5,475 nucleotides of DNA from NCBI GenBank assembly GCA_023474775.1, contig JAMCXP010000034.1, positions 1 to 5,475 on the forward strand. Direction: 5' to 3'. Of this stretch, positions 1 through 5,475 are shown piece after piece. The translations under genes and the position numbers were made by a program. The stretch's first letter is position 1, and each line of letters opens with the position of its first letter. This DNA comes from Candidatus Martarchaeota archaeon (GTDB lineage Archaea > Micrarchaeota > Micrarchaeia > Norongarragalinales > UBA8480). The notes beneath the pieces are model-generated. The model worked only from the letters and a program-made list of their open reading frames with translations. It had not been told where the DNA came from and did no database searches.

Positions 1-1372
1 AGCAAGTATGTCGGGGAAGCAGAAGAAAGATTAAGGAACATATTCAAGGAAGCCGAAGACAACGCCCCTTCGATTATTTTTATTGACGAAATTGATGCAA
101 TAGCGCCTAAAAGAGAGGAAGTTGTGGGAGAAGTTGAAAGAAGAGTGGTCGCACAAATACTGAGTTTAATGGACGGCCTGAAAAGCAGAGGGCAAGTAAT
201 TGTAATTGCAGCAACAAATCGAGCCAACGCTCTTGATCCTGCGCTGAGAAGACCTGGAAGATTCGACAGGGAAATCGAAATAGGAGTTCCAAACAAAAAA
301 GGCAGGCTGGAAATACTTCAAATTCACACTCGCGGAATGCCATTAGACAAAAGCGTAGATCTTGGAGACATAGCCGCAATAACACACGGTTTCGTGGGAG
401 CGGACCTACTCATGCTCTGCAAGGAAGCTGCCATAAGCGTCCTGAAAAAAATGCTTCCCAAGATAAAACTTGAAGAAGAAACCATTCCGACAAGCATACT
501 TGAAGAAATGATAGTAACCAAAAACGATTTTGAAAACGCTCTTAAAGAAATAAGACCAAGCGCTTTAAGAGAAGTTTACTTTGAAATTCCAAACGTCAAG
601 TGGAGTGAAATCGGGGGTTTAGAAGAAGCAAAGAGAGAATTGAAGGAAGCGGTTGAACTTCCACTCAAAAAACCAGAAGTTTTCGAAAAAATGGGAATCA
701 GACCTGTTAGAGGTATTCTTCTTTACGGACCTCCTGGAACAGGAAAAACACTTTTAGCAAAAGCAGTGGCAAACGAAAGCGAGGCTAATTTCCATTGCGA
801 TCAGAGGACCTGAACTTATTTCAAAATGGGTTGGAGAAAGTGAAAGAGGAATAAGAGAGGTTTTCAGGAAGGCAAGAAGCGCAAGCCCCTGCATAATATT
901 TTTCGACGAAATCGACGCTTTGGTCCCTCCGAGAGGCTCTTCAGAAACCCTCACGCTTGAAAGAACGGTAAACCAAATGCTTTCAGAAATGGACGGAATC
1001 CAAAACCTGAAGGAAGTTGTTGTGATAGGCGCTACAAACAGGGCTGACATGATAGACACTGCACTTTTAAGGCCAGGAAGATTCGACAAACTAATCTATA
1101 TACCGCTTCCTGAAATCACAACAAGAGAAGAAATACTTAATGTTCACACCAAGGGAATGCCCCTAAACAAAAACGTTAATTTAAAGGAAATCGCAAAACA
1201 GACCGAGGGTTTCAGCGGAGCCGACCTTGAAGACCTTTGCAGAGAAGCCGGAATGGAGGCCGTAAGAGAAAAAAGCAACGAGGTTTCAATGAACCAATTC
1301 AAAAAAGCGCTTGTTTCACTCAAACCTTCAATGGAGCAGAAAAACAAGGAGTTAAAAAGAGAATACTCCTGA
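1..1372 (+). CDS. cdc48: Cdc48/VCP (VAT)-type tandem AAA+ ATPase, 5'-partial and frameshifted
   Basis: This is an ATP-driven hexameric unfoldase/segregase of the archaeal Cdc48 (VAT) family, a cytosolic enzyme that threads substrate proteins and can feed the proteasome. The window opens inside D1, so the N-domain and D1 Walker A are missing. Visible in D1 (frame 1) are the pore-loop SKYVGE at residues 1-6, Walker B IIFIDEID at 25-32, sensor-1 AATNR at 70-74 and the arginine-finger motif RRPGRFD at 83-89. D2 begins near KWSEIGGLEEAK, with Walker A GPPGTGKT at 727-750. Frame 1 then stops at 811-813. Deleting one C at 792/793 continues the protein in frame 2 with pore-loop KWVG (824-835), Walker B DEID (905-916), GATNR (1028-1042) and RPGRFD (1070-1087), ending at TGA 1370-1372. 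The corrected visible product is 456 residues of a family usually around 730. The C-terminal tail is short and ends in REYS. The M50 protease gene follows nine bases later. The family call is very sure; whether the gene is functional depends on the frameshift. Confidence 0.93.
790..796 (+). other. Single-base frameshift (extra C) in Cdc48 D2
   Basis: Reading frame 1 runs well through EANF (781-792), then turns into HCDQRT and a stop. Dropping one C of the CC at 792-793 gives EANF-IAIRGPEL-ISKWVGE, the conserved stretch between Walker A and pore loop 1 of the D2 module. Frame 2 then stays open and conserved for 192 codons. Deleting a T from the preceding run would also restore the frame, but it would give a poorer match (NSIAI). 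There is no plausible +1 slippage signal: re-pairing of the Phe tRNA from UUC to UCC is not favourable, and no stop codon or rare codon lies at the shift point. A base-calling or assembly error, or a very recent mutation, is the likely cause. Confidence 0.88.
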
Positions 1373-1378
1373 AGGATA

Positions 1379-1383
1379 GTGAT
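1379..1383 (+). promoter_or_regulatory. Shine-Dalgarno-like GTGAT before the M50 gene start
   Basis: GTGAT matches part of the archaeal Shine-Dalgarno consensus GGAGGTGAT and lies seven bases before the ATG at 1391. The same bases can be read as in-frame start codons (GTG 1379, ATG 1382). If this is the ribosome binding site, the true start is ATG 1391. A weaker GAAGG at 1371-1375 lies three or six bases before those upstream starts, which is too close for a typical site. Confidence 0.4.
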
Positions 1384-1972
1384 GAAAAAAATGTCAGAAT
1401 TCAAAATAGATTCAAACGAAGCTTTAAATATAATAATATCAGTTCTGGTTATTTCATTCGCTTTCGCAATAGTTTTTTCAGGAGTTTCAACGCTAAGCAT
1501 TAAACTAGCCTACGCTTTTCTTCTAATTCTAATTACAGTAGGCTTAGGGTTTATACTTCATGAAATGGCGCATAAGTACGTTGCCATAAAATACGGGTTG
1601 CAGGCGAAGTACGTTATGTGGACTCTTGGCCTCCTCCTCGCTATAATAATGGCCGTTCTGCTGGGCTTTGTTTTCGCCGCCCCAGGAGCAACATACATAT
1701 GGGGAGGCAATGTAAACACTGAAGAAAACGGGAAGATAAGCCTTGCAGGACCTTTAACAAACCTCGCGCTGGCAATCGTTTTCGCCCCGCTCATATTCAT
1801 TCCAGCGCTTTCAGAAGTAGGATTAGTAGGTGTTCAAGTCAATCTGTTTCTAGGCGCTTTCAACATGATTCCAATATTTCCTTTAGACGGGTCCAAGGTT
1901 TTAGCCTGGGACTGGAGAATATGGCTAGTTTCAATAATCGCTCTAGCCGCTCCGCTTGTAATACTTCTCTGA
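1379..1972 (+). CDS. Site-2 protease family (M50) intramembrane zinc metalloprotease
   Basis: This is a small polytopic membrane protein of peptidase family M50, whose members cleave substrates within the lipid bilayer using a zinc ion. From the GTG at 1379 it has 197 residues. The zinc motif HEMAH lies at 61-65 at the end of a hydrophobic helix. A GPLTN motif (GPxxN, typical of the family) is at 124-128. NMIPIFPLDG at 162-171 supplies the third zinc ligand, Asp170. About six hydrophobic segments are visible, near 17-34, 42-60, 83-104, 126-143, 148-168 and 181-197. There is no PDZ or CBS domain, and the protein ends inside the last hydrophobic stretch. Starts at GTG 1379, ATG 1382 and ATG 1391 are all in frame; 1391 has the best-spaced Shine-Dalgarno-like sequence and would give 193 residues. 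The gene sits just behind the Cdc48 gene on the same strand, so co-transcription is likely. It ends with the tandem stops TGA TAA. The substrate is unknown. Confidence 0.9.
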   Translation: MMKKMSEFKIDSNEALNIIISVLVISFAFAIVFSGVSTLSIKLAYAFLLILITVGLGFILHEMAHKYVAIKYGLQAKYVMWTLGLLLAIIMAVLLGFVFAAPGATYIWGGNVNTEENGKISLAGPLTNLALAIVFAPLIFIPALSEVGLVGVQVNLFLGAFNMIPIFPLDGSKVLAWDWRIWLVSIIALAAPLVILL

Positions 1973-2060
1973 TAATACCCTAAGTTCAAACTACAAAATT
2001 AAAAACAAGATTTTATAAAAACGAAATTCTAATCATCAAAATCCAAAAAACACAAAACAA
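1973..2060. other. Convergent AT-rich intergenic gap
   Basis: This gap of 88 bases separates the ends of the M50 gene (plus) and pheT (minus). It is strongly AT-rich and contains the perfect 10-base palindrome TTTTATAAAA at 2011-2020 and a weak inverted pair GATTTT (2009-2014) / AAAATC (2038-2043) with a loop of more than 20 bases. No RNA gene or short open frame was recognised. Its likely role is transcription termination from both sides, although no clear oligo-T tract serves the plus-strand transcript. Confidence 0.6.
2034..2060 (-). terminator. Oligo-T type terminator after pheT
   Basis: Read on the minus strand, the bases directly after the pheT stop are T-rich, with successive runs of four, six and four T (TTGTTTTGTGTTTTTTGG, then GATTTTGATG). 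Archaeal RNA polymerase is known to terminate on such T tracts in the non-template strand without needing a hairpin. The position right after the last gene of the operon supports this, but the composition of the whole gap is AT-rich, so the call is moderate. Confidence 0.45.
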
Positions 2061-3686
2061 TTAAGGCTTTACCTTGGTGCTATGAAGTTTTAAAACCGTG
2101 AACTCAAAAGCGCTTGCAGGCATTCCAACACCAAAACTTTCAAGAATCTCCGGGTTCAATTCTCCCACCACTCCCCTCTCTTTTCCATCAACTTTAACAG
2201 CCAAACACCTGTTTTTCAAAAATCTCATATCTTCCTTTTTTTCAAAGGTGAATTCAAACCCAACCGCCTTTGAGAAAACAGAAAAATGAGATGCTATCTC
2301 AGTAAGCGAAGCACTACTTGAAAGAATCAACGCAGACGTGTTTAGGTTTGTTTGAATGACTTTGTCAAAACCAGCCACTTCTCCAGCTTCGAAGATTTTC
2401 TGAGGGTACGAGTGATGCGTGTTTTTGGAAGCCGTTTCAAGAAGTAGAGGCAGCAACTCGCTTCTTAAAATAGAATAGTCCCTACTGACAGGGTTTTGAA
2501 TTCTTATGAAATCCTTTACCAAACACTTGCCCATCAACTCCTCACTTGTTAAAACATGATTAGCTATTTCCACAAAACCATCTGCAGAAAGAACATTCCT
2601 GATTCTTTCAGTCAAAATCGTTTGACTGCTTAAACCGCCTTTTGTGAAGAGAGATGGACTTTCAGGCTCGAATTTATTCAACCCAAAACCTATCGCAAGC
2701 TCTTCAACCAAATCTACAGGGTGAAGAAAATCAGTCCTATACCTGGGAATTCTGCACTTGATATTATTTTCATCTGCTTTTGCATCCAGTCTTTGCCTTT
2801 TTAAAAATCCTGCGGCTTCGCCAGCGGTTAAATTTATTCCAAGAAGCTTATTTGCTTTGTTTAATTCAAGAATCATTGTTTCAGGTTTTATTTGAGGCGT
2901 TTCGCCTTCCCCAACGACTTCAACTGTTTGTATCTCGCCACCCATGTCCATGAAATCCTGGCAGAGAATATTTAAAGTTGCATTGCAAGCTTCAAAATCC
3001 GTTCCCGTAATGTCAATGAAAAGATTGCTGCTGCCTGGCTTTAAAGTAGTTAAAGTTCCGTTTATTATAGGAGGTAAAGAAAGAACGCTGTTTTCTGAAT
3101 CAACCAGAATAGGGTATTTGTCAAAGCTTTTTATTATAAAACCATACTCCTTTCCCTTCTCGGTTTTTTCAAGTATTTCATTCAAGTTCATTTCTTTTTC
3201 CTCATTAAGAGGAGTGAAAGAAACGCTCTCAGGCTTTACGGCCTTGTAATAGAAAGGAGGTTTTAGTTTTGAAGCGTCGTGTATTCCGATTGAAATTTTT
3301 TTTCTTTTTCTTCCATGCGTTTGATGCAGTCTCTCCTGCACTCCCATCAATTCAATCAAATCATCCTCAGTTATTTTCTTCTTTACCACCGCGCTCACAA
3401 TGTAAGGCCTTATGAGCAAAATTTCACTGTCCTTGAAAACCTTAACCCCGCTTTTCCTCAGAGTTTCCATGGAAAGAGAGGGAATTCCAGTTTCAATGCC
3501 AAAAAAACCCTTCAACGCCCTTTCAACACCCTGCACTGAGAGAAGATCTGGTCTGTCTGAAGTTGTTTGTATTTCAATCTCTTCTCCAAAACTTTCTACT
3601 TCGCATTTAATCATCGGAAGCCCTTCCTTCAACTGATTGTCTGTGAGAAAACCAAGCTTTTCTTTTTTTATAGAGTAAACCGCCAT
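2061..3686 (-). CDS. pheT: Phenylalanyl-tRNA synthetase beta subunit, archaeal type
   Basis: This is the beta subunit of the cytosolic (alpha-beta)2 PheRS, which attaches phenylalanine to tRNA-Phe. The beta chain provides the B3/B4 editing domain that removes mischarged tyrosine, together with structural and tRNA contacts. It has 541 residues, the usual archaeal size, and lacks the tRNA-binding and anticodon-binding extensions of bacterial beta chains of about 800 residues. The N-terminal region carries SDRPDLLSVQGVERAL (43-58). The B3/B4 region has RPYIVSAVV (93-101), HGRKRKKISIGIHD (124-137), LPPIING (204-210) and NLFIDITGTD (221-230). The B5 region has RYRTDFLHPVDLVEELAIGFG (315-335). The catalytic-like class II fold follows, with IQNPVSRDYSILRSELLP (396-413) and YPQKIFEAGEV (427-437). 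The ATG at 3686 directly abuts the pheS stop (TGA-ATG), which suggests translational coupling. A GAGG lies 11 bases upstream. The protein looks intact. Confidence 0.97.
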   Translation of the reverse strand: MAVYSIKKEKLGFLTDNQLKEGLPMIKCEVESFGEEIEIQTTSDRPDLLSVQGVERALKGFFGIETGIPSLSMETLRKSGVKVFKDSEILLIRPYIVSAVVKKKITEDDLIELMGVQERLHQTHGRKRKKISIGIHDASKLKPPFYYKAVKPESVSFTPLNEEKEMNLNEILEKTEKGKEYGFIIKSFDKYPILVDSENSVLSLPPIINGTLTTLKPGSSNLFIDITGTDFEACNATLNILCQDFMDMGGEIQTVEVVGEGETPQIKPETMILELNKANKLLGINLTAGEAAGFLKRQRLDAKADENNIKCRIPRYRTDFLHPVDLVEELAIGFGLNKFEPESPSLFTKGGLSSQTILTERIRNVLSADGFVEIANHVLTSEELMGKCLVKDFIRIQNPVSRDYSILRSELLPLLLETASKNTHHSYPQKIFEAGEVAGFDKVIQTNLNTSALILSSSASLTEIASHFSVFSKAVGFEFTFEKKEDMRFLKNRCLAVKVDGKERGVVGELNPEILESFGVGMPASAFEFTVLKLHSTKVKP

Positions 3687-5081
3687 TCACCATCTATCCT
3701 CAAGAAAATTTATGTCCTGCGAAAACAAATCCCTGATGTCCATTATGCCAAGATTAAGCAGCGCGAGCCGGTCAATTCCAATACCCCATGCCAAAACAGG
3801 CACATCTACCCCTAGCATTTTAGTGACCTCTGGTCTGAATATTCCCGCTCCACCCATTTCAATCCAGCCCTTGCCTGGAACTTCAGCGAAGAATTCCACG
3901 CTTGGCTCTGTGAACGGAAAATAACTTGGGAAAAACTTCACTCTTTTGGCTTTGGCTATGTCAACCATGAACTGTTTCAAATATCCCAGCAGCTGGCTGA
4001 AGTTGACGCTCTCGTCAGCCACTATCCCCTCGCACTGGTAAAATTCAATGAAGTGCTTCCAGTCAATCTCGTCCGGCCTGAAAACCCTGCTTATGCTGAA
4101 AAGCTTTGCAGGAGGCTTTAATCCTTTAATCATGTTCCTTGCGCTTATTGCTGTTCCCTGCGACCTCAGGATTGTTCTTGAAGCGGTTTTTTCACTCCAC
4201 TTGTAACCCCAACCCTTGCTTCCTTCAACCCCTTTTTCATGAGCTTTTTTAACTCTCTGTATAAGCCTTTCATCCTCCAGTATTCCAAACTCAGGCTCTT
4301 TTACTCTAAAAAGATCGTGCATTTCCCTTGACGGGTGGTCCTGAGCCATGAACAAAGCATCAAGATTGTAAAATTCAAGCTCCACCAGAGGCCCGTGCGT
4401 CTCCTCAAAACCTAAAGAAATTAACTCTTCTTTGATTCTATGCAGGAACTCAAGATATGCCTGCTTCTTGCCTCCTTGAACAGGAGCGATTAAAGTGTTC
4501 AAATCATATTCCTTGAACTTTGCGTTCCTCCACTCTCCTGTTCTTATCATTTCAGGAGTGAGTTGCGTAGCCACTCGCTCCTGCTTTAAACCTGTTTTTC
4601 TAACAAATATTTTTTTCACAGCTTTGGACTGACACAACCCTCTTTTCTCCAAAATCGAAAGCCATTTCGTAAAACCATTCTCCTTTAATTCTTTAAGCGC
4701 TTCGTCAGCCACGAAGTTTTCCTTTAACCTCTTAATTTTTTGCCTAAAATCAATTGTTTTGAATTCCTTGCTCCATTTTATAGCTATAGCTTTCTCATCG
4801 TCTGTCAAACTGCTTTTCTTCAAAGCTTCGTTCAAAAAAACCCCATCCTCAGCCTTCTCGTACAATCTTTTTTCAGGGGTTCCAATTTCAAGGTATTTCA
4901 AACCCTCCTTTGTAAGCTCTGTTTTCTTCTCCTCACTCCACTTCAACTCGACAAGTTCATCCCTCTCAAGCATTTCAACCTGGCTTGAAATCGAACTTTC
5001 AGGGGTTTTGGTTTTTAACGACAGTGTCGACACTTCAATCCAGTCGTTTGTTATAAAATCAAGCAAAGCCATTTTTTTCAC
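3687..5081 (-). CDS. pheS: Phenylalanyl-tRNA synthetase alpha subunit, archaeal type
   Basis: This is the catalytic subunit of PheRS, a class II synthetase that makes Phe-AMP and transfers Phe to tRNA-Phe. Its 464 residues are slightly short for the archaeal family. Residues 1 to about 80 look like a winged helix (LLDFI, SSISSQVEMLERDELVEL, ELTKEGLKYLEIGTPEKRL), as in archaeal and eukaryotic alpha chains. The class II core shows motif 1 near GFEETHGPLVELEFYNLDAL (224-243), HPSREMHDLF (249-258), LRSQGTAISAR (305-315), motif 2 FSISRVFRPDEID (328-340) with EFYQCEG (346-352), the Phe-pocket sequence FPFTEPSVEFF (388-398), the glycine-rich segment EMGGAGIFRPEV (408-419), and motif 3 AWGIGIDRLALL (431-442). 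The GTG at 5081 overlaps the upstream stop by four bases (GTGA). An alternative ATG at 5072 gives 461 residues and has GTGA five bases upstream as a possible Shine-Dalgarno element. pheT follows with no gap. Confidence 0.97.
   Translation of the reverse strand: MKKMALLDFITNDWIEVSTLSLKTKTPESSISSQVEMLERDELVELKWSEEKKTELTKEGLKYLEIGTPEKRLYEKAEDGVFLNEALKKSSLTDDEKAIAIKWSKEFKTIDFRQKIKRLKENFVADEALKELKENGFTKWLSILEKRGLCQSKAVKKIFVRKTGLKQERVATQLTPEMIRTGEWRNAKFKEYDLNTLIAPVQGGKKQAYLEFLHRIKEELISLGFEETHGPLVELEFYNLDALFMAQDHPSREMHDLFRVKEPEFGILEDERLIQRVKKAHEKGVEGSKGWGYKWSEKTASRTILRSQGTAISARNMIKGLKPPAKLFSISRVFRPDEIDWKHFIEFYQCEGIVADESVNFSQLLGYLKQFMVDIAKAKRVKFFPSYFPFTEPSVEFFAEVPGKGWIEMGGAGIFRPEVTKMLGVDVPVLAWGIGIDRLALLNLGIMDIRDLFSQDINFLEDRW
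5078..5081 (-). promoter_or_regulatory. GTGA stop/start overlap, possible Shine-Dalgarno for pheS
   Basis: On the minus strand the sequence GTGA AAAAA ATG joins the kinase gene to pheS. GTGA holds the kinase stop TGA and a candidate GTG start for pheS. It also matches part of the archaeal Shine-Dalgarno consensus and sits five bases before the ATG at 5072. No other purine-rich site lies upstream of the GTG. Either reading implies coupled translation of pheS with the upstream gene. Confidence 0.35.
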
Positions 5082-5475
5082 AGTTTATAGTTGAATTTTT
5101 TCATTAATTCCCTTCTTTCTGTTTTCTGTTTTTCATTCTCCACTCCCTTCGGTTTGAAACCATCCACCACACCCAAAACGCTCTTTCCCTGATTCGTTTC
5201 AGCGGTTATGAATTGAACAGGATTGGCAGTAGCGCACAAAACATTGCACACCTCGCTAGTGTTTTTGACTCTGTTCAAAATGTTTATAGGAAAAGCGTTT
5301 TTTATCAAAATAACAAAAAAATGTCCAGCCCCAACCTGAAGTGCTATCTTCTCACATTCCTTCTTTAAGCCTTCATCATTCCCCTCACTTCTCACTAGGC
5401 AATCTCCTGACGCTTCGTTGAACGCGACTCCGAATTTGATTGAAGGAGAAGATTCAGCCAAAGTTTCGTAAAGAT
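5078..5475 (-). CDS. Adenosine-specific kinase (COG1839/PF04008 family), 5'-partial
   Basis: This belongs to the small, widely conserved family annotated as adenosine-specific kinase (earlier DUF355), whose structurally studied archaeal member binds adenosine nucleotides and was reported to carry a stable phosphohistidine. The visible 131 residues run from LYETLAESSP to the C-terminus. They include SIKFGVAFNEASGDCLVR and EGNDEGL, then GAGHFFVILIKNAFPINILN, VKNTSEVCNVLCATANPVQ, AETNQGKSVLGVVDGFKPKG and a terminal NYKL, all strongly family-like. The reading frame stays open through the window edge with LYET before the TTG at 5461, so that TTG is an internal leucine codon and not the start. Roughly 30 N-terminal residues are expected outside the window. 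The stop overlaps the pheS GTG start by four bases, so the gene is probably the first visible member of the pheST operon. The true cellular reaction is poorly known; the family assignment is firm. Confidence 0.92.
   Translation of the reverse strand, partial: LYETLAESSPSIKFGVAFNEASGDCLVRSEGNDEGLKKECEKIALQVGAGHFFVILIKNAFPINILNRVKNTSEVCNVLCATANPVQFITAETNQGKSVLGVVDGFKPKGVENEKQKTERRELMKKFNYKL

Noticed and set aside
785..813. Programmed +1 ribosomal frameshift in Cdc48
   Set aside because: There is no slippery codon, stop codon or rare codon at the shift point, and programmed shifting is not a known feature of this family.
920..1372. Apparent separate 150-residue AAA protein starting at ATG 920
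   Set aside because: The conserved D2 sequence continues upstream in the same frame to about 794. ATG 920 is an internal Met after the Walker B motif, so this is the tail of the frameshifted Cdc48 gene.
107..1800. Minus-strand open frames of 65-118 codons opposite the Cdc48 and M50 genes
   Set aside because: They are antisense to conserved coding sequence and have no recognisable domain or start context.
2009..2043. Inverted pair GATTTT/AAAATC as a hairpin terminator, and TTTTATAAAA as a TATA box
   Set aside because: The stem is six AT-rich pairs with a loop over 20 bases. No gene begins downstream of the TATA-like palindrome on either strand, and such matches are expected by chance in this AT-rich gap.
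4137..4167. PheS segment LRSQGTAISAR differs from the commoner RTHT form of this motif
   Set aside because: Variation here is known among PheS proteins (E. coli has RTQT), and the flanking motifs are intact, so a functional change cannot be claimed without an alignment.
2098..5094. Several plus-strand open frames of 63-111 codons across pheT and pheS
   Set aside because: All lie antisense to well-conserved synthetase coding sequence, show no recognisable motifs and have serine/phenylalanine-rich composition typical of shadow frames.
5078..5461. Complete 127-residue gene starting at TTG 5461
   Set aside because: The frame stays open to the window edge and the upstream codons LYET match the family, so the start lies outside the window.

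Overview
This window looks like ordinary housekeeping DNA from an AT-rich archaeon. Three things point to Archaea. The phenylalanyl-tRNA synthetase has the archaeal/eukaryotic architecture: a short beta subunit of about 540 residues and an alpha subunit with a winged-helix-like N-terminal region. The window also holds a tandem AAA+ ATPase of the Cdc48/VAT type and a COG1839 adenosine-specific kinase. The lineage cannot be fixed from this sequence. An uncultured or DPANN-like euryarchaeon is possible but is only a guess.

Layout: two gene blocks converge on a short AT-rich gap at 1973-2060. The left block is on the plus strand. It starts inside a Cdc48-type ATPase (1-1372), of which the rest of D1 and all of D2 are visible, followed nine bases later by a small intramembrane metalloprotease of the site-2 protease/M50 family (about 1382 or 1391 to 1972). 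The right block is on the minus strand and reads from right to left: an adenosine-specific kinase gene cut by the window edge (5475-5078), pheS (5081 or 5072 to 3687) and pheT (3686-2061). The three genes overlap or abut and are almost certainly one operon. No RNA genes, mobile elements, CRISPR arrays or long repeats were seen, and no gene-free stretch exceeds 300 bases.

The most notable observation is a single-base frameshift in the D2 module of the Cdc48 gene at about 792-793. Removing one C rejoins two reading frames that together give a fully conserved protein. It is either a sequence error or a very recent mutation. Other points of moderate interest are the pairing of an unfoldase gene with a membrane protease gene, the coupling of an adenosine kinase to pheST, a degenerate HbYX-like C-terminus on Cdc48, and a shared start-region pattern at two gene junctions, where an upstream GTG doubles as a possible Shine-Dalgarno element for a downstream ATG.

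Physiologically, the left block suggests protein unfolding and membrane proteolysis, and the right block charges tRNA-Phe. I found no convincing evidence for an undescribed system here.
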